DNA of 64,000 nt from Polaromonas sp. (GCF_012927455.1 NZ_JABBPE010000008.1:434001-498000), one strand, 5' to 3'; positions 17,188 through 25,796 are shown, counted from the first letter of the stretch. Numbers and translations: made by a program. The notes: generated from the letters alone by a model not told the origin.

Positions 17188-17988
17188 TTAAAAGCGGGAA
17201 AAATCCGGACGCCGCTTTTCCATGAAGGCAGTGAAGGCTTCGCGGGCGGCCGGCTCCTGCAGCATGCGGCCAAAGCTGACACCCTCTTCGGCCATGCGCT
17301 CGGCGACCATGCCGGCGTTGCCTTTTTTCATTAAACGCTTGGTTTCCATCAACGCGCCCAGCGGCTTGGCCGCCAGCTTGAGCGCCTGCCCCTGCGCCAA
17401 TGCATTGACTTCAAGAGGCGGCACGATCCGGTTGATCAGGCCCAGTTCCAACGCGGTCTCAGCGCTGAAGGGTTCGCCCAGCAGCAGCGCTTCGGCAGCG
17501 CGCGGGTAGCCCATCAGCTGCGGCAGCAGAAAGCTGGACGCCGCCTCGGGGCACAGGCCCAGGTTGACAAAGGGCAGCGAAAACGCCGCGTTGTCGCCCG
17601 CATAGACCAGGTCACAGTGCAGCAGCAGCGTGGTACCAATACCGACCGCCGGGCCGCTCACCGCAGCCACGATGACCTTGGGAAAGCTGCTGATGCCGCG
17701 CAGAAAGCGAAACACCGGAGCGTCCGCCGTGGACGGCGGCTTGTTGAGAAAATCTCCGATGTCGTTGCCTGCCGAAAAAATGCTTTCATGGCCCTGGATC
17801 ACCACCACGCGGACCGCAGCGTCGTGATTGGCGTTCTCCAGCGCGTCAGCCATGGCGCCGTACATGGCGGCGGTGATGGAGTTTTTCCTGGCCACGCGGT
17901 TGATCGTGAGGGTCATCACGCCGGCTTCAACGTGGGTGAGGATTTCTGCAGCGGTGCTGGAGGAAGAGGTAGGGGCAGATGCGCTCAT
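17188..17988 (-). CDS. Enoyl-CoA hydratase/isomerase family protein
   Basis: Crotonase-fold enzyme of 266 residues. It shows the oxyanion-hole segments GHESIFSAGNDIGDF and AAVSGPAVGIGTTLLLHCD and the catalytic-region FVNLGLCPEAASSFLLPQLM, where a Glu is present at the isomerase/hydratase position. It is the last gene of the beta-oxidation operon, about 250 bases after the thiolase. It could be a stand-alone hydratase or a delta3,delta2-enoyl-CoA isomerase for unsaturated chains; the sequence does not separate these. Start ATG at 17988. Confidence 0.85.
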   Translation of the reverse strand: MSASAPTSSSSTAAEILTHVEAGVMTLTINRVARKNSITAAMYGAMADALENANHDAAVRVVVIQGHESIFSAGNDIGDFLNKPPSTADAPVFRFLRGISSFPKVIVAAVSGPAVGIGTTLLLHCDLVYAGDNAAFSLPFVNLGLCPEAASSFLLPQLMGYPRAAEALLLGEPFSAETALELGLINRIVPPLEVNALAQGQALKLAAKPLGALMETKRLMKKGNAGMVAERMAEEGVSFGRMLQEPAAREAFTAFMEKRRPDFSRF

Positions 17989-18123
17989 GATGGTTTCAGT
18001 GTTGAAAAGCCGAGTTTAAGCAAGTTTGGCGGTCGCGCAAGGCCATAAAAAACCTGGGCTTTGTAGGGTTTGTCAGCAAACCTGCCCTCATCCCCGAATT
18101 GAAAACACCAGCCTCAAGGGCGT

Positions 18124-18225
18124 AGCGAGCGGGATGAGATGCAAGGCGGACGGAGCGGTCCCACCGGAATCTACTTCGGGACCATGCGGAGGGGGGCACC
18201 GGACCAACGCAGCAGATCGCTCGCT
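18124..18225. repeat. Long imperfect intergenic palindrome
   Basis: The gap between the thiolase 3' end and the enoyl-CoA hydratase start contains AGCGAGCG (18124-18131) facing CGCTCGCT (18218-18225), and inside it GGTCCC (18157-18162) facing GGGACC (18178-18183). It could be a folded RNA element or a mobile palindromic repeat. It lies within the beta-oxidation operon. Confidence 0.5.
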
Positions 18226-18235
18226 CGGTAGCCAG

Positions 18236-19435
18236 TTAAACCCGTTCGAAGATTCCGGCGGCCCCCTGGCCCATGCCCACACACATCGTCACCATGCCGT
18301 ACTTCAGCTGGTGGCGCTGCAGCGCATGAATCACCGTGGCCGCGCGAATCGCCCCGGTGGCGCCCAGCGGATGGCCCAGTGCAATCGCGCCGCCCATCGG
18401 GTTGACCTTGGCCGGGTCCAGCCCCAGCGTGTTGATGACGGCCAGCGACTGCGCCGCAAAGGCTTCGTTCAGCTCGAACCAGTCGATGTCGTTTTGCGTC
18501 AAGCCGGCAAAGCGCAGCGCCGCCGGAATCGCTTCAATCGGGCCGATGCCCATGATGTGCGGCGGCACGCCCTTGGCGGCGTAGCTGACAAAGCGCGCCA
18601 GCGGCTTCAAGCCAAACTCCTTCACCGCCTTTTCGCTGGCCAGGATCAAGGCGCCCGCGCCGTCAGACGTTTGCGAGCTGTTGCCGGCCGTGACCGATCC
18701 GCGCGCCGCAAATGGCGTTTTCAGTTTGGCCAGCCCTTCGAGCGTGGTGTCGGGCCGCGCGCCTTCGTCAAGACTCACGGTACGCGTGGTGGCGATGACT
18801 TCGCCAGTTTCCAGATTGGCCGAGCGGTCGGTCACTTTGACCGGCGTGATCTCGGCGCTGAATTCGCCGGCCTGCTGCGCCTTGAGCGCCTTCATGTGCG
18901 ACTCGTAGGCAAACTGGTCCTGCGCCTCGCGCGAGACTTTCCACTGCTGCGCCACCTTCTCGGCCGTCAGGCCCATGCCGTAGGCAATGCCGATGTTTTC
19001 GTCGTTGGCAAACATGGCGGGCGACAGCGACGGCGAGTTGCCCGACATCGGCACCATGCTCATGCTTTCAGTGCCGGCGGCAATCATCACATCGGCCTCA
19101 CCGACGCGAATCCGGTCGGCCGCCATCTGAATGGCTGACAGACCCGAGGCGCAAAAGCGGTTGACGGTGATGCCGCCCACGCTGGTCGGCAGGCCGGCCA
19201 GCACCGCGCCTATGCGCGCAATATTCAGGCCCTGCGGACCTTCGGGAATCGCGCAGCCGCAGATGATGTCTTCAATCGCTTTTGGGTCCAGCGTTGGCAC
19301 TTGGGCCAGGGCCGCCTGCAGCGCCCTGACCAGCAGGTCGTCGGGACGGGTATTGCGGAAAAACCCCCGGTGCGAGCGCCCAATGGGCGTGCGTGTGGCG
19401 GCAACGATATAGGCTTCCTGGACTTGTTTGGCCAT
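18236..19435 (-). CDS. fadA: Acetyl-CoA C-acyltransferase (3-ketoacyl-CoA thiolase), FadA-like
   Basis: Thiolase of 399 residues that cleaves 3-ketoacyl-CoA in the last step of beta-oxidation. The acyl-accepting Cys95 sits in NRFCASGLSAIQMA, the His of the third motif in ALGHPLGATGAIRA, and the second catalytic Cys in MVTMCVGMGQGAAG at the C-terminus. The N-terminal TPIGRSHRGFFRNTRPDDL is typical of FadA-type enzymes. It follows the FadN-like and DUF4442 genes in one transcription unit, an arrangement like yusL-yusK-yusJ of Bacillus subtilis. Confidence 0.92.
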   Translation of the reverse strand: MAKQVQEAYIVAATRTPIGRSHRGFFRNTRPDDLLVRALQAALAQVPTLDPKAIEDIICGCAIPEGPQGLNIARIGAVLAGLPTSVGGITVNRFCASGLSAIQMAADRIRVGEADVMIAAGTESMSMVPMSGNSPSLSPAMFANDENIGIAYGMGLTAEKVAQQWKVSREAQDQFAYESHMKALKAQQAGEFSAEITPVKVTDRSANLETGEVIATTRTVSLDEGARPDTTLEGLAKLKTPFAARGSVTAGNSSQTSDGAGALILASEKAVKEFGLKPLARFVSYAAKGVPPHIMGIGPIEAIPAALRFAGLTQNDIDWFELNEAFAAQSLAVINTLGLDPAKVNPMGGAIALGHPLGATGAIRAATVIHALQRHQLKYGMVTMCVGMGQGAAGIFERV

Positions 19436-19471
19436 GATGAGATTCCTTTTTGATTTTGCAGCGTTTGCTGT

Positions 19472-19993
19472 TTAACTTTTTCGCGGACCGGACGGTATCC
19501 AGGCCCATACAAATTCACATTCGACCGGGTTCACGCCGGCCTCATCGGTCACGGTGACCGCGACATTGACTTCACCCTTGTCGCGGGCCTGCATGGCCAG
19601 CCGCTGCTCGGCGCTCAGCGTAGCCACGGCGCGCAGCGATCCGGTGGCGCGTTTCTTGAACGCCATCTTCAGCTCCTTGGCCAGCGGAATGCAATCGTCG
19701 CGCACATTCATGCCCACCACCATGCCGGTGGCGGTTTCTGCCAGCAAGTTCATGGCCGAGGCGTGCACGCCACCCAGGTGGTTCTGGACTTTCTTGTCGT
19801 TTTTTATGCCGATTTCCACGCGCTCGGTGTTCATCTCCAGGAAGGTCAGGCCTGCCGTGCCGGTAAAAGGCACGGCGCGGCGCAACACCACGCTGCGAAA
19901 CCAGGGACGCGCAAAGGCCGGCACTTCGGAAAGCCGCTCCAGCTGGCGCTCCAGGCGGTTGGGTTGGTGGTGGATAGTCATGGCCTTTTTCAT
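19472..19993 (-). CDS. DUF4442 / hotdog-fold thioesterase-like protein
   Basis: Protein of about 173 residues of the DUF4442 group of hotdog-fold thioesterase-like proteins. The core is QNHLGGVHASAMNLLAETATGM, where HLGGVHAS occupies the place of the thioesterase HGG region. I start at the ATG at 19993 (MKKAMTIHH); the ATG at 19981 has AAGG just upstream and may be the true start. The frame remains open further upstream but through a palindromic intergenic element. It lies between fadN-like and fadA-like genes, which suggests acyl-CoA hydrolysis or scavenging of dead-end acyl-CoAs. Confidence 0.78.
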   Translation of the reverse strand: MKKAMTIHHQPNRLERQLERLSEVPAFARPWFRSVVLRRAVPFTGTAGLTFLEMNTERVEIGIKNDKKVQNHLGGVHASAMNLLAETATGMVVGMNVRDDCIPLAKELKMAFKKRATGSLRAVATLSAEQRLAMQARDKGEVNVAVTVTDEAGVNPVECEFVWAWIPSGPRKS

Positions 19994-20036
19994 CGGTTGA
20001 GGAGGTAGCGGGTACGTGACTGAGAAAGCGTAGCGA

Positions 20037-20133
20037 GGAGCTGTCAGGCTAGGCGCGGGCGCCCGAAGAGAACCGGAGCGACCTTCAGGGTCGTGAGGAT
20101 TCTCTTTGGGCTGCAACGACGCATGACAGCTCC
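20037..20133. repeat. Nested 97-bp intergenic palindrome
   Basis: Three nested stems: GGAGCTGTCA (20037-20046) with TGACAGCTCC (20124-20133), perfect; GCCCGAAGAGAA (20061-20072) with TTCTCTTTGGGC (20100-20111), one mismatch; and CGACC (20079-20083) with GGTCG (20089-20093) around a five-base loop. It fills most of the gap between the fadN-like stop and the DUF4442 start. Confidence 0.7.
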
Positions 20134-20145
20134 GCAGTAGCTTTA

Positions 20146-22578
20146 TCAGTTACGGACGGGTTTGCCGGTGCTCATCATGCCCATGATGCGTTCCTGCGTT
20201 TTGGGGTGTTCAAGCAGCGCGCAGAAGGCCTTACGCTCCAGCGTCATCAAATATTCTTCAGAGACCAGCGTTCCGGCATCCACATCCCCACCGCAGACCA
20301 CCCCCGCGATCAGGCTGGCAATGTGGAAGTCGTGCGCGCTGATGAAGCCGCCGTCACGCATGTTGACGAGTTGGCCCTTAATAGTGGCCAGGCCGTTGCG
20401 GCCCACCACCGGGAACAGCCGTTTGTGCGGCGCGCGGTAGCCGGAATTAAACAGCGCGCGCGCTTCGTTCAGCGCCACGAACAACAGTTCGTCCTTGTTC
20501 GGCACGATCACGTCACTGCTCAGCAAATAGCCTAGCCTGCGGCTGTCAATCGCGCCAGTCCCAACGCTGGCCATGGCTGCGGCCGTAAACCCTTCCGTCA
20601 GGAAAGGCAGCATGTCCTTGTTGGTCGAGGTGGCGGCATTTTCAGCCGCACGGCGCGCAATATAGGTCAGTCCACCGGCACCCGGCACCAGGCCCACGCC
20701 TACTTCAACCAGACCGATGTAGCTTTCCATCGCCGCGACGCGTTTGCTGGAGTACACCGCCAGCTCGCAACCGCCGCCAAGGGCGAGGCCGCGAATGGCT
20801 GACACCACCGGCACAGCGGCATAACGCAGCTTCAGCATCACTTTCTGCAGTTCGGCCTCGACGCCATCAATCATGGCGCTGCCGCCCATCATGAAAGCCG
20901 GTAGCATGGCCTGCAGGTCGGCACCGGCCGAAAACATCTCGTCGTTGGACCAGATCACCAGGCCCTTGTAGCTTTTCTCGGCCAGCTCAATGCCCATGGC
21001 CAGGCCTTCCGACACATCGGGGCTGATGGCGTGCATCTTGGTCTTGATGCTGGCGATCAGCACGTCACCAGCTTCGCCGTTCGCGCCGTCAAGCGTCCAC
21101 AGGCGAATCGCATCGTCCTCGTGCACGGTCGTGCCAGCCGTTTCAAAACCCGGCGCGTTGGCGCCCAGCACGTCTTCAGGAAAATGCTGACGCGCATACA
21201 CCGGCAGCTGGCGGCGTGGAATGAATTTTTGGCTTGAGGCACTCCACGAGCCTTCAGGCGTGTGCACACCGCCCGCGTCAGCCACCGGGCCCTTGAAGAC
21301 CCAGTCAGGCAAGGGCGCCGTGCTCAGGGCCTTGCCGGTATCGATGTCTTCCTTGATCCAGTTCGCGACCTGCAGCCAGCCCGCTTGCTGCCACAACTCG
21401 AACGGGCCTTGGCTTGCGCCAAAACCCCAGCGCATGGCAAAGTCGATGTCGCGGGCGCTTTCGGCAATACTTTCAAGGTGCACGGCGGCATAGTGAAACT
21501 GGTCGCGCAGAACAGCCCACAGAAAGCGCGGTTCAGCGCCTTCGGCGTTGCGCAGCAGCTTGAGGCGTTCGCCTGCAGGCTTTTTCAGCATGCGACCGAC
21601 CACTTCGTCGGCCTTGGCGCCGCCAGGGACATATTCCATGCTTTCCGGGTCCAGCCGCAGGATGTCGCGGCCGACCTTCTTGTAGAAACCGGCGCCGGTC
21701 TTCTGGCCCAGGCTTTTGGCTTCGAGCAAGGCGGCGAGTACGGGCGGCGTGCCGTACATATCCGAAAACGGGTCTTCGACCTTGCCGCTGCCCACAGGGC
21801 CGAGGTTGTCCTGCAGCGTCTTGATGACATGCGCCATGGTGTCCAGGCCCACCACGTCGGCGGTGCGGAAAGTGCCCGAACTGGCGCGGCCCATCTTCTT
21901 GCCGGTCAGGTCATCAACCACGTCATAACTCAGGCCAAAGGCTTCGGCCTCATGGATGGTGGCCAGCATGCCGGCAATGCCGACTCGGTTGGCGATGAAG
22001 TTGGGCGTGTCATGCGCGCGAATCACACCCTTGCCAAGCGCGCTGGTGACAAACGCTTCCAGGTTGTCAAGCACGCTGGCCTCCGTCGTCGGCGTATTGA
22101 TCAGCTCGACCAGCGCCATGTAGCGCGGCGGGTTGAAAAAATGGATGCCGCAAAAGCGCGGCTTGAGGGTATCGGGGAGCGCTTGGCTTAGCGTGGTGAT
22201 CGACAGGCCTGAGGTGTTGCTGGCGACGATGGCGCCCTCGGCAATAAAAGGCGCAATCTTGTGGTACAGATCGGTCTTCCAGTCCATGCGCTCGGCGATC
22301 GCCTCGATGATGAGGTCGCACTCTTTGAGCAGGTCCATGTGCTCTTCGTAATTGGCCGGCTGGATCAGGCTGGCATCTTCAGCCACGCCGAGCGGCGCGG
22401 GTTTGAGCTTTTTCAGGCCTTCAATCGCCTTGGTAACGATGCCGTTTTTCGGTCCTTCTTTGGCCGGCAGATCAAACAGCAGCACGGGCACGCGGCAGTT
22501 GACCAGATGGGCGGCAATTTGCGCGCCCATCACGCCAGCACCGAGCACGGCGACTTTTTTTACTTGAAAACGGGACAT
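20146..22578 (-). CDS. 3-hydroxyacyl-CoA dehydrogenase/enoyl-CoA hydratase, FadN-type
   Basis: Bifunctional beta-oxidation enzyme of 810 residues. The dehydrogenase half comes first: Rossmann motif VAVLGAGVMGAQIAAHL (about 9-25), the catalytic-His segment FCGIHFFNPPRYM, and NFIANRVGIAGM. The hydratase/isomerase half is C-terminal (about 520-720) with MFSAGADLQAML and IRGLALGGGCELAVYSSK. This order is the reverse of E. coli FadB and matches the FadN/YusL group. The ATG at 22578 has GGAG ten bases upstream; a longer open frame from 22701 reads through a repeat element. It works with the thiolase and acyl-CoA dehydrogenase of the same operon. Confidence 0.92.
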   Translation of the reverse strand: MSRFQVKKVAVLGAGVMGAQIAAHLVNCRVPVLLFDLPAKEGPKNGIVTKAIEGLKKLKPAPLGVAEDASLIQPANYEEHMDLLKECDLIIEAIAERMDWKTDLYHKIAPFIAEGAIVASNTSGLSITTLSQALPDTLKPRFCGIHFFNPPRYMALVELINTPTTEASVLDNLEAFVTSALGKGVIRAHDTPNFIANRVGIAGMLATIHEAEAFGLSYDVVDDLTGKKMGRASSGTFRTADVVGLDTMAHVIKTLQDNLGPVGSGKVEDPFSDMYGTPPVLAALLEAKSLGQKTGAGFYKKVGRDILRLDPESMEYVPGGAKADEVVGRMLKKPAGERLKLLRNAEGAEPRFLWAVLRDQFHYAAVHLESIAESARDIDFAMRWGFGASQGPFELWQQAGWLQVANWIKEDIDTGKALSTAPLPDWVFKGPVADAGGVHTPEGSWSASSQKFIPRRQLPVYARQHFPEDVLGANAPGFETAGTTVHEDDAIRLWTLDGANGEAGDVLIASIKTKMHAISPDVSEGLAMGIELAEKSYKGLVIWSNDEMFSAGADLQAMLPAFMMGGSAMIDGVEAELQKVMLKLRYAAVPVVSAIRGLALGGGCELAVYSSKRVAAMESYIGLVEVGVGLVPGAGGLTYIARRAAENAATSTNKDMLPFLTEGFTAAAMASVGTGAIDSRRLGYLLSSDVIVPNKDELLFVALNEARALFNSGYRAPHKRLFPVVGRNGLATIKGQLVNMRDGGFISAHDFHIASLIAGVVCGGDVDAGTLVSEEYLMTLERKAFCALLEHPKTQERIMGMMSTGKPVRN

Positions 22579-22617
22579 CTTGTTTCGCTCCTTATTGATT
22601 GCATATCTTGTTTCGCT
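22577..22617. repeat. 13-base direct repeat at the fadN-like start
   Basis: ATCTTGTTTCGCT occurs at 22577-22589 and again at 22605-22617. On the minus strand this duplicates AGCGAAACAAGAT, so an extra ATG (22604) lies 26 bases before the true start and opens a short out-of-frame reading frame over it. It is probably a small local duplication of the initiation region. Confidence 0.6.
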
Positions 22618-22671
22618 GCGCATTCCTGGAACTTCAGCTCGGCTGCCAAGCCAGTGACAGCGTGGAACCGG

Positions 22672-22740
22672 CTTTGCCGGGCCACAGATGTCCCCCTGCA
22701 AGGGGGGATGCGGCTACACGCAGTCAGCCGCAGGCGGGGT
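22672..22740 (-). repeat. Intergenic GC-rich hairpin element
   Basis: Contains TCCCCCTGCAAGGGGGGA (22691-22708), a strong hairpin, followed by CGGCTACACGCAGTCAGCCG, which can also fold. The style resembles the 11230-11329 element and other Comamonadaceae intergenic repeats. It is placed between the DUF2147 stop and the fadN-like start. Confidence 0.55.
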
Positions 22741-22741
22741 G

Positions 22742-23176
22742 TTACTGGATTCTTACCCAGGTCTGGGTGCGTCCGAAAGGCCCGAAAGAGCCCCTGACTT
22801 CAAGTTTTTTTCCGTCTTCAGTGGGCGTCATTTTGAGCGTGTAGCTGCGGCCGTTTTCCGGGTCCAGAATTTTGCCGCCGTCCCACACCTCGCGGCCCTC
22901 GGCTTTCTTGGCGCCACGAATGATTTCAAGGCCGAGCAGCGGCTGGCCTTTGCGCTCGTCGCTGCATTCGGTGCAAATATCCTCGGGTTTGGCAGTCTTG
23001 AGCAGGCGTTTTTCAATTTTCCCGCTCAGCACGCCCGCCGTCTCGACGATACGCACTTCAGCCTTCGCCTCGCCGGTTTTGTCATCGCTGTTGCGCCACA
23101 GGCCAACCGGCGTGCCTTGCGCCAGCGCAGAAAACCCAATTGATCCTAAAATAATAGCAGTCAACGCAAGTTTCAT
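22742..23176 (-). CDS. DUF2147-domain secreted protein
   Basis: Predicted periplasmic protein of 144 residues. A signal peptide (MKLALTAIILGSIGFSALAQ, cleavage after ALA) is followed by the DUF2147 beta-barrel-like domain: PVGLWRNSDDKTGEAKAEVR at the start, a CTEC pair at Cys68/Cys71 that could form a disulfide, and WDGGKILDPENGRSYTLKM. The function of DUF2147 is not known. Its place inside a beta-oxidation operon, between the acyl-CoA dehydrogenase and fadN-like genes, hints at a link to fatty-acid or lipid handling at the envelope. Confidence 0.85.
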   Translation of the reverse strand: MKLALTAIILGSIGFSALAQGTPVGLWRNSDDKTGEAKAEVRIVETAGVLSGKIEKRLLKTAKPEDICTECSDERKGQPLLGLEIIRGAKKAEGREVWDGGKILDPENGRSYTLKMTPTEDGKKLEVRGSFGPFGRTQTWVRIQ

Positions 23177-23205
23177 AAGGGCTCCAGCAGTAAATGATTG
23201 ATAAC

Positions 23206-25002
23206 TCAGGCCAACGCAGCGTCGGTATCCATCAACGCCCGGCTGCCGCTGCGCGCCGTGCGCATCAGCATCGCCGTTTCCGGGAACAGCTTGGCAAAGT
23301 AAAAGCGCGCCGTCTGCACCTTGGCCAGGTAGAAGGGGTCGTTATTGCCAGCGGCGATTTCGCGCAGCGCCACTTGCGCCATGCGCGCCCAGAAATAGCC
23401 AAACACCAAGTGCCCCGCCACGCGCAGATAGTCCACCGCGGCAGCGCCCACCTCATCCGGATTCTGGAAGCCCTTGAAACCGAGTTCGGTGGTGAACTTG
23501 GTCATCTGGTCGGCCAGATAGGCCAACGGGTTGATGAATTCGGCCATCTTCTCGTTGACGCCTTCTTCGGCAATCAGCGCACCAATGATCTTGCCGAATT
23601 TCTTCAGCGTCGCGCCGTTGTTGCCCAGCACCTTGCGGCCCAGCAGGTCGAGCGACTGGATGGTGTTGGTGCCTTCGTAGATCATGTTGATGCGGTTGTC
23701 GCGCACCAGCTGCTCCATGCCCCATTCCTTGACGTAACCGTGGCCGCCAAACACCTGCATGCAGGCATTGGTGGCAATGTGGCCGTTGTCGGTCAGGAAG
23801 GCTTTCACGATGGGCGTGAGCAGCGCGACGATTTCGCCGGAGTCCTTGCGCACTTTTTCATCCGGATGGTAAAGCTCCTTGTCGAGCAGCAGCGTGCAGT
23901 AAATCGCCAGCGCGCGGCCGCCTTCGGCATAGGCCTTGGCCGTCAGCAGCATCTTGCGCACGTCGGGATGCACGATGATCGGATCTGCGGCCAAGTCCTT
24001 GGCCTTGACGCCCGAGAGCGAACGCATCTGGATGCGGTCCTTGGCGTAGGCCAGCGCGTTCTGATAAGCCACTTCGGTCAGGCCGAGCGACTGGTTGCCC
24101 ACGCCCAGGCGGGCCGCATTCATCATCACGAACATGGCGGCCAGGCCCTTGTTGGGTGCGCCAACCATGGTGCCAACGGCTTCCTCCAGCACGATTTGCG
24201 CGGTGGCATTGCCATGGATGCCCATCTTGTGCTCCAGGCCGCCGCAGTAAATACCGTTGCGCGAGCCTAAAGAACCATCTTCATCGACATTGAATTTCGG
24301 CACGATGAACAGGCTGATGCCCTTGCTGCCCTGCGGTGCATCCGGCAGACGGGCCAGCACCAGGTGCAAAATGTTGGGCGTCATGTCGTGCTCGCCGGCA
24401 CTGATGAAAATCTTGTTCCCCGTGAGCTTGAAAGTACCGTCAGCCTGCGGCTCGGCCTTGGTGCGCAGCATGCCCAGATCGGTGCCGCAATGCGGCTCGG
24501 TCAGGCACATGGTGCCAGTCCATTCACCGCTGACCAGCTTGGGCAGGTACAGGTTTTTCTGCGCCTCGGTGCCATGGGCATGCAGTGCTTCATACGCGCC
24601 ATGCGACAGGCCGGGGTACATGGTCCAGGCCTGATTGGCCGAATTCATCATCTCGTAGAAGCACTGATTCACCACGAAGGGCAGGCCCTGGCCGCCGTAG
24701 GCCGGGTCGCAGCTCAGCGCGGCCCAGCCGCCTTCCACATACTGCGCGTAGGCTTGCTTGAAGCCCTTGGGCGGTGTCACTTCGTGGCTAACCTTGTCGA
24801 GCTTACAACCCTCTTCGTCGCCGCTGATATTGAGTGGAAAGGTGACTTCAACAGCAAACTTTCCGCCTTCTTCGAGCACGGCATTGATGGTGTCCGCGTC
24901 GATGTCGGCATGCCGGGGCAAGACCTTCAACTCGTCGGTAACCTTGAGCACTTCGTGCAGAACGAATTGCATGTCGCGTAGCGGGGGGTTGTAGTGAGGC
25001 AT
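23206..25002 (-). CDS. Acyl-CoA dehydrogenase with C-terminal extension domain
   Basis: FAD-dependent acyl-CoA dehydrogenase of 598 residues that introduces the 2,3 double bond in acyl-CoA. The N-terminal extension (MPHYNPPLRDMQFVLHEVL) and the C-terminal helical domain (about 460-598) place it in the long ACAD group found with FadN-type operons. FAD/substrate motifs are MCLTEPHCGTDLGMLRT and TGNKIFISAGEHDM, and the catalytic base is the Glu in MIYEGTNTIQSLDLLG (near residue 435). It follows the TetR gene by 15 bases and leads the degradative genes of the operon. Confidence 0.9.
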   Translation of the reverse strand: MPHYNPPLRDMQFVLHEVLKVTDELKVLPRHADIDADTINAVLEEGGKFAVEVTFPLNISGDEEGCKLDKVSHEVTPPKGFKQAYAQYVEGGWAALSCDPAYGGQGLPFVVNQCFYEMMNSANQAWTMYPGLSHGAYEALHAHGTEAQKNLYLPKLVSGEWTGTMCLTEPHCGTDLGMLRTKAEPQADGTFKLTGNKIFISAGEHDMTPNILHLVLARLPDAPQGSKGISLFIVPKFNVDEDGSLGSRNGIYCGGLEHKMGIHGNATAQIVLEEAVGTMVGAPNKGLAAMFVMMNAARLGVGNQSLGLTEVAYQNALAYAKDRIQMRSLSGVKAKDLAADPIIVHPDVRKMLLTAKAYAEGGRALAIYCTLLLDKELYHPDEKVRKDSGEIVALLTPIVKAFLTDNGHIATNACMQVFGGHGYVKEWGMEQLVRDNRINMIYEGTNTIQSLDLLGRKVLGNNGATLKKFGKIIGALIAEEGVNEKMAEFINPLAYLADQMTKFTTELGFKGFQNPDEVGAAAVDYLRVAGHLVFGYFWARMAQVALREIAAGNNDPFYLAKVQTARFYFAKLFPETAMLMRTARSGSRALMDTDAALA

Positions 25003-25017
25003 GTCGGTCCTTTGGCT

Positions 25018-25764
25018 TTAAAACGGATGGGAAGGAGGTGTTTTTGCCGAAACTTTCTTCGACGAAACAGGAGTGGAAGAAAAATCGACAGACGGTGCAT
25101 CGTCGGTGGCGCCGTAACGCGCCAGAATGTTGGCAAAGCCGGTGTTGGCGCGGTTCAGGGAACCGGGCGTTTTAAGAAAGCGAGCTTCGTAATGCAATGC
25201 CAGGATGAGGCCATGAATCTCGAAGGCCATTTGCTGCTCGTCGGCGTCGGCACGCAAGTGGCCAGCCTCCTTGGCCTGCACCAGCGCGCGGTACATCGCA
25301 GCCAGCCAGGTTCGGACCGAATCCGCCAGCGCATCGCGCACCGGACCAGGCCGGTCGTCAAACTCAACAGCGCCGCTGATATAGAGGCAACCCGAATCAA
25401 TCTCGACCGAGGTGCGCATCATCCAGTTTTGAAACATGGCACGCAGACGCGGCAGGCCGCGCGCCTGTTGCAGGACGGGGAAAAACACCTCTTCCTCAAA
25501 CCTGGCGTGGTATTCGCGCACCACCGAAATCTGCAATTCCTCGCGCGATCCAAAATGGGCAAACACGCCGGACTTGCTCATGTGCATGACCTCGGCCAGC
25601 GCACCTATGCTCAGGCCTTCGAGGCCGATATGGGTCGCCAGGCCCAAGGCCGCATCCACAATGGCCGCCTTGGTCTGCTGGCCTTTTTGCTGGCTGCTTT
25701 TTGCAACAGGCGGGCTGATCGGCCCGGTGCGGACAGTTTTGACAGGAAGTTCAGGGGCGGACAT
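25018..25764 (-). CDS. TetR-family repressor, likely of fatty-acid degradation (FadP-like)
   Basis: TetR-type regulator of 248 residues. The N-terminal helix-turn-helix is near residues 30-75 (KAAIVDAALGLATHIGLEGL, then MSKSGVFAHFGSREELQ). The ligand-binding domain extends to about 215 and ends in a Ser/Thr/Lys-rich tail. The ATG at 25764 is chosen because homology starts there; the open frame continues across the operator. It is the first gene of the beta-oxidation operon and a perfect palindrome lies 20 bases upstream, so autorepression relieved by acyl-CoA is likely. In Betaproteobacteria a TetR regulator called FadP controls such genes; identity with it is inferred. Confidence 0.8.
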   Translation of the reverse strand: MSAPELPVKTVRTGPISPPVAKSSQQKGQQTKAAIVDAALGLATHIGLEGLSIGALAEVMHMSKSGVFAHFGSREELQISVVREYHARFEEEVFFPVLQQARGLPRLRAMFQNWMMRTSVEIDSGCLYISGAVEFDDRPGPVRDALADSVRTWLAAMYRALVQAKEAGHLRADADEQQMAFEIHGLILALHYEARFLKTPGSLNRANTGFANILARYGATDDAPSVDFSSTPVSSKKVSAKTPPSHPF

Positions 25765-25784
25765 GGCGCTGTAAAAAATAAAAC

Positions 25785-25796
25785 GAACGATCGTTC
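25785..25796. promoter_or_regulatory. Probable TetR operator at head of beta-oxidation operon
   Basis: GAACGATCGTTC is a perfect 12-base palindrome embedded in an A/T-rich stretch 20 bases before the tetR start. Its size and position fit the binding site of the adjacent TetR-family repressor and would control the whole tetR-to-enoyl-CoA-hydratase unit. Confidence 0.6.
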
